From: Xestospongia bergquistia
Taxonomy: Eukaryota; Porifera; Demospongiae; Haplosclerida; Petrosiidae
NCBI GenBank assembly: GCA_963965975.1
Contig: OZ014411.1
Location: 27,142,249-27,206,248 of the forward strand
Direction of reading: 5' to 3'
DNA: 64,000 bases
Part shown: positions 50,060 to 62,300 of the stretch, piece by piece
Numbering within the stretch: the first letter of the stretch is position 1
Layout: each line of letters opens with the position of its first letter
The notes under the pieces: model-generated
Told to the model about the DNA's origin: nothing
Database searches by the model: none
What the model saw: only the letters and a program-made list of their open reading frames with translations
Position numbers and translations under genes: made by a program

Positions 50060-50575
50060 TGAACATGTGTATGGAATAAAAGCAAAACCTCAATAAACTA
50101 CAAGAAGCAAAAAAAGGGGATAAACTAAATAACAAATAAAATAACACTAATGCAAATTATCATTGTCACCAAAAAAAACTAAAATAATAATAAACACCAA
50201 TTAACAAAATAGTGACAAATTATATCAAACAAAAAAAGATAATGACAAAAAATTAAAATTGTTTAAGTATAATGGCTTTGTTGAGGTCCCTGCTTTGACA
50301 TCAATGTTCACAAAACACATAAAAGAAAATTATTATGGCCACAAAAACAATAGCTATAAAACAATGTTGCAACAAAACTTCTGATATCCCAGCAAAAATG
50401 AGCAAGTTATTGGAAGACATACTCAGTACCCTACACAGAGCCATTCATAGCTTAGTTGTTTGGGTTATAGGCAATGACTGTGAAATAGTGAGTAGATAGA
50501 CACACCGACAGCTGCTAATGATTAGGCAACACGAATGACACTGATTTAAAAGTAAGTTTGTTTGTCAAATTGTAT
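50060..50575 (-). pseudogene. Cadherin 3'-end pseudogene
   Basis: Matches the 3' UTR, cytoplasmic tail, membrane segment and last extracellular part of the cadherin gene at 59,150-59,710 (for example CCCAGCAAAAATGAGCAAGT, GTTTGGGTTATAGGCAATGA and GTGAAATAGTGAGT in the same order). Small indels break the frame, and similarity ends at about 50,575, so only the last ~100 codons were copied or survived. Same strand as the cadherin gene. Confidence 0.9.
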
Positions 50576-51119
50576 TTACCATTTTCTTTTCTTATAAGTT
50601 TTACTTTTAATTTCTTTAAAATAATTATCAATATAATATTAAAAAATTACTAATGTAGACAACCATAAATATTGATCAGATTGTTGAAATTGGTCAGACT
50701 TTCAAACAAAGGAAAAGAGCATTTATGAGTATGATAACAGTGATTATGAACTGGAAAATGAAGTCCTAGAAGTTGCTGTGTTCAAATGAATGTTTTAAAA
50801 AACACTACACCTGACTCAAACTCATGAATCGTAGTCATTCATATATGACATGTTCACATAATTACGCAAGTAACAAAATGTACAAATCTATTAACCTTTA
50901 CTTGTTGATAAGAACAGCTGCATACACATTCAAGTGCTCCAAGGTAATGGTCCCATAGGCAAGAACAACAAATATAACATTGTGGTTGATGGCCTAAAGC
51001 AACTCATTATTTGAGAAGATAGAAATTCAAGCATACATACACTGGTTGTCTTTATCAAAATTCACATTCTCCACATGAATATTGTGGTTAAGTTGAATCA
51101 ATTAAATAGGTGTGGTCTT

Positions 51120-51470
51120 CTAAGGCCTGTAGATACATTATTGTAATAGATTGGTTGTTTTAACTAATCAATGGTCACTTAGGTTGCACACATGCCTACA
51201 AATTACATTTTGAGAGTATCAACATCTGCTGTTTTGCTTACTAATTCTATGGAATTGACATATAATAGAGCTTATCTCAGAAAGGGCATGCATGTGGTTA
51301 GAAGGGCTGTCCTAAGGCAAATTCCATAATCATAGTCATCAGACACATGTCTGGCATCCATAATAGTTGTTTGTCTCACTAGAATGACATAATGTCGTAG
51401 CTAATTAATTATTACATGTCAAATAGTATATTATTAATAAAAGCTGTGTACGTGGTGTTTACTAGTATCT
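51120..51470. repeat. Direct duplication, arm 1
   Basis: Shares about 320 bp with 51,795-52,110, including TGTAATAGATTGGTTGTTTT, CTCAGAAAGGGCATGCATGT and GACATAATGTCGTAGCTAAT, at high identity. Non-coding. Confidence 0.9.
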
Positions 51471-51700
51471 TATTATATATTATATGCAACTCAAATGGAC
51501 TATATATAATGATTGAATCATCCAATCCATTTTATATGTATATACCACAGTTACTTTAAAAGTCTAGTTTTTGACTTAACATGAGTGTTTCTAAAGGTCA
51601 AAGTACATGAGTATAGCATCCATTATAATATACCTGATATTGATAATTAAAACTACTATATAATGGATGCTGCAAATTATTAGGTGAGCTATAAATGATA
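51460..51700 (+). repeat. Upstream module, copy 1 of 3
   Basis: ATATGCAACTCAAATGGACT, CAATCCATTTTATATGTATA, AAAAGTCTAGTTTTTGAC, TTCTAAAGGTCAAAGTAC and GATATTGATAATTAAAACTA recur in the same order at 53,335-53,450 (first part) and 53,605-53,790 (whole). The last copy ends about 170 bp before the pyranose oxidase start codon. Confidence 0.85.
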
Positions 51701-51794
51701 TAAATATTATGAGTAGATCGTGTTCAAAGAGTGTTTCCTAACATCTATTAATCGCTTGGTAACAAACGTAAACCAGAAGGAAATCTTTATTGTT

Positions 51795-52110
51795 GTAATA
51801 GATTGGTTGTTTTAACTAATCAATGGTCACTTAAGCTATATGCATGCTTACAAATTACATTTATCATTGAGAGTATCAACATCTGCTGTTTTGATTACTA
51901 ATTCTATGGAATTGACATATAATACAGCATATCTCAGAAAGGGCATGCATGTGGTTAGAAGAGCTGTCCTAAGGCAAACTCCATAATCATAGTCATCAGA
52001 CACATGTCTGGCAGTCATAATAGTTCTTGTCTCACTAGAATGACATAATGTCATAGCTAATTAATTATTACATGTCAAATAGTATATTAGTAATAAAAGC
52101 TGTGTGCATA
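51795..52110. repeat. Direct duplication, arm 2
   Basis: Second copy of the sequence at 51,120-51,470, about 665 bp away in the same orientation, with a TTTATCATT insertion-type difference near 51,858. Confidence 0.9.
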
Positions 52111-53334
52111 GCAAAAAACACAAGGTTAAAACTACCTGTAATGGTTGTATCAACTACAATACAAATTGGTTATATTAACTTACATGTAATTGAAGTGACA
52201 CTCCTGGGTAACTTTAACTAAAATGGATTAATGTAACTAAGTTGGTTGAAGCTACCATGTTGATTGACTGTTACTATAACTAGTTTAATACCAGAATAAC
52301 AATGTAATCTAGTTATTAAACAAATTGGTAAAAGGGAGAAAAAGTAATATTAGTTTACATAACATAGTGTTTTAGATAAATATAAGTCAAACCATCTGTT
52401 AGTTTATATAAATATGACCATGATAAACATTGTAATTAAATAAATCAGATATTAATGACTGGTGTGAAGAAACAGAAATGACATAGGTAAATAATGCACT
52501 TAAAATAGAATTTTGTCATTTCAACCCTTAATTATCCTCGTTACCAGAATCTCATCAAGTTGATGTAAGCCCAATATTGAGTTACCATAAAGCCAAAAAC
52601 TGGTGTAACTTAATATGTGAAAAGCCAACTAGAAGCCAAAAGTAGTTTTTGTAGTTTATATCCAATAACTAAAATTATGAGAGAGAGGTGGATACTGTTT
52701 CAACCTAACTAGCTAGGTGTAATTAAGTTGAAATAGTATCTGCTTATAGCTTCAATTGAAGCCATGATTCGACTACTATAGCAAAGTGGGTGTAAAAGCA
52801 ATGTGGTTGTAGATGTAACTAGTTCGCTTCATGCTTATTGAGTTACACTTGTATTGGCCTTGTAGCAACTTTGAATTGGGCTTACATCATATTGATGTAA
52901 CTATAGTTAAAATGACAACATGCTTTTTTTTCAGTGTGGCTATCAAAATAAAGTACATTACATGATGAAGCCAAACAAAGAAGCATGCATGTCACCACCA
53001 ATGATTTATATTAACAATATTAGTTATAACAACCTATTTTGCTAGTTATGATAACCACAACATATGTTAGAATCAAACCTACTAAGTGTTACAGTAACCA
53101 CAGTGCATGAAGTTAAAGTAACAGCAATTGTTACATCAACTACTTATGTCAGATGTTACTTTAACTATAGGTGTGGGTTATAATCACCAATACATTTGAC
53201 AGTTGCTTTAACTATAATTTTCATTGGATTATTTTAACCAAAGGCATGGGTTACCTGAGTTGCAGGTGTTTTGACCCAAAAGTTTGGGTACTTTCTACCC
53301 ATCACTTTTTACTGTGTGGTGCTAGTCTAAAAGT

Positions 53335-53450
53335 CTTATTATATATGCAACTCAAATAACTATATATTGGTTAAATCAGCCAATCCATTCTATATATACA
53401 TACCACAGCTAGTCTAAAAGTCTAGTTTATAACATAAGACTTTTAGACCC
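53335..53450 (+). repeat. Upstream module, copy 2 of 3 (partial)
   Basis: ATATGCAACTCAAATAACTA, CAGCCAATCCATTCTATATA and TAGTCTAAAAGTCTAGTTTA match copies 1 and 3. It stops at ATAACATAAGAC. Confidence 0.8.
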
Positions 53451-53604
53451 ATTGTCGACTCATGTAGAATAGTTGCTAAGTAAAAAGAGGAGGTCATAAA
53501 TGCACAGAGAGTTTCTGTGGCTTGCAAGATATTTACAGGCTGTATAAGTCCTATATGCACTTGTTCCCAGATCCTATCTCTCTTAGCAAAGGGTTAGCAA
53601 TTCT

Positions 53605-53800
53605 CATCATATAATATATGCAACTCAAATAACTATATATTAGTCAATAAATTTTAAATGTACATACAGCTGTTAGTCTAAAGGTCTAGTTTGTGACATA
53701 ATGTAAAAGGTTCTAAAGGTCAAAATACCGAGTATATAACATTCGTTGTGATGTTGATAATTAAAAACTATAATGGAGAGTTATAAATTATGGGTGAACT
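53605..53800 (+). repeat. Upstream module, copy 3 of 3
   Basis: ATATGCAACTCAAATAACTA through GATGTTGATAATTAAAAACT, nearest to the pyranose oxidase promoter. As the same module occurs at 51,460 with no gene after it, the region has been duplicated with its gene end lost, or the module is itself a mobile repeat. Confidence 0.8.
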
Positions 53801-53915
53801 CTGACACAATTCACTTACAAAGTCTAGATCTTTACTTGATGAGTTCTTATCCAACTAAGGTTGATTGAACGGCCACGCAGGTTAGAGTTTACAATAGGCG
53901 TGGCTGCATCTGGTG

Positions 53916-53923
53916 TATAAAAG
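53916..53923 (+). promoter_or_regulatory. TATA box of the pyranose oxidase gene
   Basis: TATAAAAG lies 41-48 bp before the ATG at 53,964, implying a leader of roughly 20 nt. It supports the chosen start and shows the gene has an animal-style core promoter. Confidence 0.65.
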
Positions 53924-53963
53924 GAGTTGATGGAGTTGTTCTAGTAAGAGAGTTGTCTTCAAA

Positions 53964-55906
53964 ATGGAACAGTTGCCTTGTGCAGAAAATGTTCGCTTTG
54001 ATGGTGTTTTGATTATTGGAAGTGGACCACTGGGTAGCACATATGCTCGCATGTTAGTTGATCAGAAGTCTCGCTATGAAGAGGATCAAAATAAGGAAAA
54101 AATACCAGTTATAATGATTGATATTGGTGCTCAGCTTTCCTCTGTGCCTGGTGAGCATCTCAAAAACACAGTCTACTTCCACCATGATGTCAATAAGTTT
54201 ACTGGTGTTATACAAAGCCACTTGCAGGCAACATCTGTTCCAGTTGATGAATCTGTTGTGCCCACACTTGACGCTATTGCCTTTTCTTTCAATCCTGAAG
54301 GGTATATAAATTTAAAATGTACACATAGACTAATCATTTTTGTTTTGTTCCTTTCTCAATGCAGAAGGTATCAATTTGGTCAGAATCCTGACCAGGTGCC
54401 CTATTACAATTTGCCTGCACAGGCATCTACTTATGCTGTTGGTGGAATGGCTACTCATTGGACAGCATGTACACCAAGAGAGCATCCTGTAATTGAGCGA
54501 ACTCCATTGCTGAGTGATGATGAGTGGGATAGGCTGTATCACAAGGCTGAAAACTTTGTCAAGACAAACAGTCATGTTTTTGATCACTCCATTCGTCACA
54601 AACTTGTGAAAAAGGTTCTTCTCGAATCCAAACCATTCAGTGAAATAAAGGAAGACAAATATAAGCCACGGAGTCTTCCATTGGGAGTTCAACCACCTAA
54701 CAAAGATAACTTGTACATTACTTGGTCAGGTGGTGATACAATTCTTGGTGAAACACTACTTAAATTTGCAAAAGGATCATCCTCTTTTTTTCGCATATTG
54801 GTAAGATATTTTAATAGTTTAGTGAAATGTTTTAGAAAGCATTTTGACAGCCTGAATGGCAAGCATACAAGATTGTGAGGTCAGACTCAAAAGAAGAGAT
54901 TAAGTATGCTGTAATTAAAAATTTGAGGAACGGAAAGGTTTATAATGTTCATGCTAATGCTATTGTTATTGCATGCAATGCCACTCTCACTCCTCAACTC
55001 CTGTTCAACTCAGGATTTAGTCCTGACTATCCAGCTTTGGGTAAATATATATGTGAACAGCCCCTGGCATTCTGCCAAATAGTACTAAAGAAGGAAATTG
55101 TGGATGAAATTAGAAGGGAAGAGAAAATGGCACCCATCAATGTCATAGATGACATACCAATTCCAATAAAGGATCCTCCTCCCCAGGTAAAATTTAATTA
55201 TATTTGCAAGGGATGCATGCATCACTAATATCAAATATTTTTTCACAGTGCTGGATCCCTGTTTCTGAGGGCCGCGAATGGCATTGTCAGATCCACAGGG
55301 ATGCCTTTAGTTATGGTGGTATTGCACCAAACGTTGACCAGCGACTAATAGTTGACTTGCGCTGGTTTGGTAGGGTAACACCTAATAAAGATAACCACAT
55401 TGAGTTCAGTAATTCAAACAAAGATACTTTTGGTATGCCTCAACCTACGTATCATTTCAAAATGACATATGATGATGCAAAAAGAAACCATGCTATGATG
55501 AAAGTATGCTCCTTGCTGCTGATGTACTTGGAGGGTTTCTTCCTGGGTCAAATCCAACTTTTACAGAACCTGGACTTGCTCTGCATCTTACAGTGAGTTG
55601 CTCATAAGTCACTATACTGTTGATATTAGTCTGTTATAGGGTTCTACTCGTATGGGAGAAGATAAAGAAACCTCAGTTGTTGATACCTTTTGTAATGTTT
55701 GGGACATCAATAATCTATACCTGGGCACATGTGGAGTGATTCCAACTGGTACAGCCTGTAATCCTACCCTCACTGCAATGGCTCTCGCAATTCGTGCCTA
55801 TGGACAAATAATTAAAAAGTGGTGCTCAGGACAATTGTCTTCAACCGATCCTGATAAGAAATATCCAGTCTTTGATCCTTCAACTCATAGACTTTTTCAT
55901 TTTTGA
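53964..55906 (+). CDS. Pyranose 2-oxidase homologue (GMC oxidoreductase), with one frameshift
   Basis: Five exons, 53964-54301, 54365-54800, 54851-55186, 55249-55592 and 55640-55906, give about 574 residues. Pyranose 2-oxidase oxidises sugars such as D-glucose at C2, making H2O2. The N-terminus has the FAD fold motif GSGPLG (19-24). GGMATHWT contains His144, which aligns with the histidine that binds FAD covalently in fungal enzymes. EQPLAFCQ, QIHRDAFSYG and RLIVDLRWFGR match family blocks. The C-terminal pair is kept: His in GLALHLTG and Asn in ACNPTLTAM, aligning with His548/Asn593 of the Trametes enzyme. Exon 4 needs one extra base after 55,504 to stay in frame; as read it shifts after Lys455. 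This is a sequencing slip or a recent disabling deletion. The introns (48-63 bp) and TATA box argue against contamination. No signal peptide is seen. Confidence 0.88.
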
Positions 55907-56127
55907 GGAACAAAACATTTTGCATTGAACTGGCTTCTTAGACTTGCATTAGTTTAACAGAACAGATCATTAAAAAATATGTTGCAATATATAATTCTTC
56001 ACTAAACACACGAATAATTTTTATAAGGTGGAGGAGCTATATCAGTGGAAGACAAACAACAACTATGCATTATAGGAATGTTCCATTTGTGTGAGGATGT
56101 GTGTTTGTGGATGAGTATGTCTCTAGA

Positions 56128-57157
56128 AGAGACTGAAGATCATCCATTGTGGGTGTGGTGATGTCATTGATTAATGTGGTGTGGATGATCAAGTATGTAG
56201 ATTGTGAGACTAAATGTGGCCAAGTATCTGCACTGGGTGGGTCACATTCTGAGATCTTAATGTAACAGATAAATAATAAGACTTTGTTATTAACAAAGAT
56301 ACTAGTAAATTGTTGACACTATTAGATTTGGTCTGAATAGATTTACAAAACTATATGATTTTAGTGTATGCGGTCACAAAAGGTGACCTTTGTTTAAAAA
56401 ATAATTTATACAAATTATAGATATAAAAAGATTACGACTTATCTACAGATTACAAAGTGAGATTTCTCTGCCAGATTATATTATTAAACAAGGAATATTT
56501 TTATGATATTGGATTAAGAGGTTTATACACATATCACAGGACTAAGTTATATTGTAATACAAGACATTTATGTAGTTGTGAATTAAGAGATATGTACATG
56601 TCACATGACTGGGTTGAATCATATTATAAGAGGCTGGGTATTAACAGGTATGTAGATGTCACAGGACTAGTTTGGATTGTATTATAAGAGGTTGAGTATT
56701 ATAGGAATGTGAGACTGGAGATCATCCATTGTGGGTGTGGTGATGTCATTGATTAATGTGGTGTGGATGATCAAGTATGTAGATTGTGAGACTAAATGTG
56801 GCCAGACATGTCTGCACTGGGTGGGTCATATTCTGAGATCTTAATGTGACAGATAAATAACAAGACTTTGTTATTAACAAAGATACAAGTAAATTGTTGA
56901 CACTATTAGATTTGGTCTGAATAGATTTACAAATCTATTAGTGTATGAGGTCACGAAAGGTGACCTTTGTTTTAAAAAATAATTTATACAAATTATAGAT
57001 ATAAAAAGATTACGACTTATCTACAGATTACAAAGTGAGATTTCTCTGCCAGATTATATTATTAAACAAGGAATATTTTTATGATATTGGATTAAGAGGT
57101 TTATACACATATCACAGGACTAAGTTATATTGTAATACAAGACATTTATGTGGTTGT
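56128..57157. repeat. Tandem duplication, 578-bp period
   Basis: The block from ATCATCCATTGTGGGTGTGG to ATTGTAATACAAGACATTTA appears at about 56,130-56,575 and again at 56,708-57,153, offset 578 bp, differing at only a few sites (for example a deleted CTATATGATTT). Recent and non-coding. The ends resemble 50,010-50,030 near the cadherin pseudogene. Confidence 0.95.
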
Positions 57158-57380
57158 ACATGTCACAGGACTGGGTTGAATCATATTATAAGAGGCTGGG
57201 TATTAACAGGTATGTAGATGTCATAGGACTAGTTTGGATTGTATTAAAGAGGTTGAGTATTAAGAGGTATGTACATGTCACAGGAAGAAGTTGGATCATA
57301 CTATAAGAGGTTGGATATTAAGAGGTTTGTACATGTCACAGGACTGGGTTGGATTGCATTATAAGAGGTTGGATATTAAG
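57120..57380. repeat. ~60-bp degenerate tandem repeats
   Basis: Units built from GGTATGTACATGTCACAGGA, CTGGGTTGGAT and ATTATAAGAGGTTGG recur four to five times with variation (also once at 56,590-56,690). Confidence 0.75.
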
Positions 57381-57734
57381 ACATTACTAGGTAAGATTAT
57401 GTAGTATTTGTAATAAGACATTTGTACATGTACATGTCAGAGGATGAAGTTACATCATATATAGGACATTATGGGATAAGAACATGCATAGGATTAAATT
57501 ATATTGTAAGGTTCACAAAATGTTAGTGGAAGTATGTCACAGAGATAGGTTGTATCATAAGACATTATGTGATATGAGTAATAAGACATTTGTCACAGGG
57601 CTGTGGTTGGGTTTGTATATGTAGGATGTTCTTAGGAATATTATAATAGACAACAAGAGTTGATTTAATTACATATTACAGGACCATAAATTACAAGACT
57701 TAAAAGAAAGTTACAAGTATGTCTGAATGGACAT

Positions 57735-57975
57735 GGATATGGACATGTTATAGCGATCACAAGAGGTTGGCATTGGATTAACAAAGGGTGCGTACATGTA
57801 TGAATAACAAAGGATATGTACACATACTTGTCATAGGGTATACTTGTTTAAAACATCCAAAGGAGAGGCTTTAAGAGATGTTATAGGGATCACAAGAGGT
57901 TGGTATAGGATTAACGAAGGGTGTTTACATGTATATGAATAACAAAGGTATGTAAACATGTTATAGGATGTACTT
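57735..57975. repeat. Direct duplication, ~130-bp offset
   Basis: ATCACAAGAGGTTGGCATTG, ATTAACAAAGGGTG and ATGAATAACAAAGG, then ACTTGTT, occur twice in order (57,755-57,850 and 57,888-57,980), with point differences. Confidence 0.85.
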
Positions 57976-59346
57976 GTTGATCATAAGAATTAAAAGATTA
58001 TGGTTTTAAACATAATGCTCCAAAATAGCTGTTCATAAAGTTGATCTCAAAAGTTTGCACAAACTATAACTCTAGTACATGACTTGTTACAACATTGTAG
58101 TTATCTAGTAAATATTACTGTTACATATTATAGTAAGAACATTACAAGAGGGTTGGAGTATGTTCTAAAATTAGACTCTTATTAGACCCACAGAGTTCAT
58201 GTTCTTTGCAGAGAGGCTCTACTAGTCATTACAGTTAACAAAGTGAGCCATACCAGAACTGTTTGTGTAGTCTCAAGTAACTGTGTAAATTATGTATAAT
58301 TATATATATATATGATGAGTTGTTGAGTATTATAAAAGCCTCTCTAATACAGATAAACAAGGTGAGGCTACTTATAACTATTGAGAGGCCTAGGGGTAAG
58401 TGATATTACAAAGACTTAATTCTAGTAGACCCACAGAAATTGAACTTACAAGCAAGCTGTATATTTTATACAAGTGTCTAGGTACTGATTCTATGTCATA
58501 TTTAATGTCAATTTCAATGCACTGGTATGATCATTGTCTATTTATTCTGTCATCGTGTACATCATCCAATTGTTCATCTATCATAACTGCTATGTAGATG
58601 CCTTGAACTATTGGTATATGCCAAAGCATCCAAGTAGACTTGGTCATGTCTTTAAGGAGATTTTCATATTGTATTGGTGCCATATGTTGTCAAACTGGTA
58701 AGTTGTAAAACTCTGACTCAGGAGCTATAGGACATGATAATTTGAAGAAATACTGGAATTATTGACAAGTCATAAATAAACAAGGATTACATATTTCTCC
58801 CTTTATATCAGATGGTTTGTTCATAAATACTTGACAAAACATCCATATTCTTTTACATGTTCTTCAACTTTAGGATACTCAGGTGTTGCTATGTATACTG
58901 CATGTACTTCTCTCTAACTTAGATCAGTCCAGCCTCTGATCATAATTGACTCTCGCTTGTAATTCATCATTAAAAGTGACTGTTATACTGTTTGGAAATA
59001 TTAATATGTATTGCCTGCAGGACTGACCATCAGAATTCTGACCAGCTGAAGGTATCAAATGAAGACTTGATTTATGTGTCATACGTGTAGATAAGTGGTT
59101 GGAAGTGGTAACTTGAATTTTTTAAAGATTTAGATGAGACAAAACAAAACAAGACTCTTTTATTTGAATAAAAGTAAAACTTTATAAAACTACAAAAGCA
59201 AAAAAGAGGTAAACTAAAAAAACACACATATGAAACTAGTACTAAGAAATAAATGCTAATACAACTTATCATTATAAACTTTAAAAAATGAAATATATTA
59301 AACAGCAATTAACAAATTACATCAAACAAAAGACAATGAGCCAAAG

Positions 59347-62300
59347 TTAACATTCTTTCATTACAATGGCTTTGTCAATCTCCTTGTTTTTGTATCGATA
59401 CTTACAAATACATAAAAGGCAAATTATCATAGCCACAATAACAATGGCTATAAACAATAGTACAACAACACTTCCAGATATCCCAGCAAAAATGAGCAGG
59501 TTGTTGGATGACGTAGGCTCAGTATCATAAAGTATTGTGATTTCTACTGACACAGACTCATTCATAGCTTGGTTGTTTGGGTTATAGGCAATGACTGTGA
59601 AATAGTGAGTGGACACACCGACACCTGCTAATGATCGGGCAACATGAATGACACCATTACTTGTGATTTCAAAGTAAGTGTTGTTTGTCAAATTGTAGGC
59701 AACTATCGCATTCTCACCGGAATCAGCATCAACAGCCAAAACTGATCCTACATCTGAGTTGACAGAAGCGTCATGACTAACGTTAAACATATAGGAAGTG
59801 TTTTCAAATATTGGAGGGTTATCGTTGATATCCAAAATTATAATGGTGGTATTATACCAAGTGAACAAGGGTGGGTTCCCGTTATCTGAGAATAGTAGAG
59901 ATACAAAGATTTCTGGTGTTTTTTCTCGATCAATGATTGCATTGTTTCTTGGTTTAAGTACATACTTACCAACTTCTATAAATGTCTGATCAATTTCAAA
60001 GTATTTTCCACCTGAAATAAATTTATAATCAATACCTGCTGCTGGTACATCATAATCAGTTACTTTCAGAGATTTCAAATATGCTACAGGTGATTGAAAA
60101 CCTTCTGAGACACTATCAGTTATATTTTTCACTTTAATTATTATAGGTGGGTTATCATTTACACCAGTTACCGTGATAGTGACCATAACCATAGCAGATT
60201 TTGGCTGTGTGCCTTTGTCTTTAGCAGTGATTGTACATTGATATGTTGTAGGTTCCTTGTCAGCATCTAAACGACCATTGACATACAGCTCACCACTAGT
60301 GCTATTTAAAGCAAATGGAAAATCAGAACTTGAATTAGATACATGAATTTGAAACGACACCCTCCCATTGTTTCCTTCATCTGGATCTGATGCATTAAAT
60401 GTGACAACAATTGTACCATTTGTGGCATTTTCAGGTATAGGATGGTTTGTAGCCATAGAATCTCCTCCTTCGTTGATATTAGTGCCAATTTGGAATTTTG
60501 GCATATTATCATTTATATCAATGACTCTAATTAACAGTATAATAGTATACTGTGAGGGTAACCCAACAATGCGTACAATGAGACTTACAGGAAAAGGTGC
60601 AGCTATCCATTGGACCATAGTCTCACGATCAAAGTCACCTGATGTGTAAATTTTATTTCCAATGGATTGAAAGTTATCATTGAATAGACTGATATATGGA
60701 CTTTCGGGAAAAATTAGAATTTGAAATTGGTCAGAGAAGTAATCATCTGTATTAAATACTAGTGTTCCACTGGGTATGTTTTCGATAATGTCAACAGTGC
60801 ATTTTCGAGTATTACTACTTACTAAAATGCATCTTGGACTTGGAGGATGGACAGTAGGTTTGTTGTCATTCTTATCTAAAACTGTCACAATAATTGTCAG
60901 CTCACTACTCCTTGGTACTACACCATTATCTTGTGCTTTAATTACAATAGTGAGGCTCTGGTTTCTCTCTCGATCAATATTAACAAGATTTCGTAGACAA
61001 ACATTATTTTGCAAGTTGGTATAAATTCCAAAGTCAGATGAAGGAGATATGACACTGTATGATACAATTCCATTCACTCCTTGATCAGGATCTTCAGCAA
61101 TGAGTTGACTATAGCAGCCTAATGTACTGTTGACATCACTTTCCTCTATTGAAATGTTGAATACAGTGAGACCAGTATCTTTGGTATAAATGAAGATAGG
61201 TGTATTGTTATTAGCATCCAATACAGTAACATTGACATTTAGAACAGCACTAGCAGGATTGGTAATTCCTTCAAATGCATTCAACTGGAATGTGTAAGAG
61301 TCTTTGATTTCATGGTTCAAAGGAACAATAGGAAATATTTCAATGACAAAAGGATGGTTTCCTATGTATTTTATAGACATATTAAATGCAGCTTGATCTG
61401 TTTGTTTCAAAGTAACCAAACATGTTCCATTAATACCTTCATCATAGTCAACCAGTTTAACATTTAAAATAGTGTTTATACTCGGACTGTCGAAGATGAA
61501 GAGATGATAAGTATCTCCTCCTTCATAGAAATTGGTGCCAATTTGGAATATTGGTATGTTATCATTTATATCAATGATTCTAATTAACAATTTGATGGTA
61601 TCTTGTGAGGGTAACCCAATTATATTCACAACGAGACTTACAGGAAAAGGTGCAGTCATCTGTTGGACCATAGTCTCACGATCAAAGTCGCCTGATGTGT
61701 AAATTTTATTTCCAATGGTCTGAAAGTTATCATTGAATAGATTTACATATGGACTTTGGGCAACAAATAGAATTTGAAATTGGTTGGAGAAGTAATCATC
61801 TGCATTAAATACTAGTGTCCCACTGGGTATGTTTTCAATAATGTAAACAGTGCAGTTTTGAGTATTGCTATTTACTGATATGCATCTTGGACTTGGAGGA
61901 TAGACAGTAGGTTTGTTGTCATTCTTATTCAAAACTGTCACAATAATTGTCAGCTCACTACTCCTTGGTACTACACCATTATCTTGTGCTTTAATTACAA
62001 TAGTGAGGCTCTGGTTTCTTTCTCGATCAATATTAACAAGATTTCGTAGACAAACATTATTTTGCAAGTTGGTATAAATTTCAAAGTCAGATGAAGGAGA
62101 TACGACACTGTATGATACAATTCCATTCACTCCTTGATCAGGATCTTCAGCAATGAGTTGACTGTAGCAGCCTAATGTACTGTTGACATCACTTTCCTCT
62201 ATTGAAATGTTGAATACAGTGAGACCAGTATCTTTGGTATAAATGAAGATAGGTGTATTGTTATTAGCATCCAATACAGTAACATTGACATTTAGAACAG

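Larger units (their letters stand above)
48404..53963. other. Large intergenic region of duplicated non-coding DNA
   Basis: No intact gene seen. It contains a cadherin 3'-end pseudogene (50,060-50,575), a 320-bp direct duplication (51,130/51,795), and three copies of a ~150-bp module that also forms the immediate upstream region of the pyranose oxidase gene. At 49,260 an ATG opens a 19-codon frame ending at CCTG|GTAAAG that could be a first exon, but nothing downstream joins it. The stretch 52,130-53,300 is rich in degenerate GTAACT/AGTTAC words, probably an old simple repeat. Confidence 0.6.
55907..59346. other. Intergenic region rich in tandem duplications
   Basis: Between the pyranose oxidase stop and the cadherin stop (convergent). 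ATTAAA near 55,969 may serve the oxidase; AATAAA on the minus strand (59,164-59,159) may serve the cadherin. Apart from the repeats listed separately I see no gene; frames at 56,457 and 57,035 are copies of each other and non-coding. Confidence 0.65.

Noticed and set aside
54330..54692. 120-codon minus-strand frame in the oxidase gene
   Set aside because: Antisense shadow of oxidase exon 2.
60368..61024. Plus-strand and second minus-strand frames within the cadherin region
   Set aside because: Shadows of the long cadherin frame.
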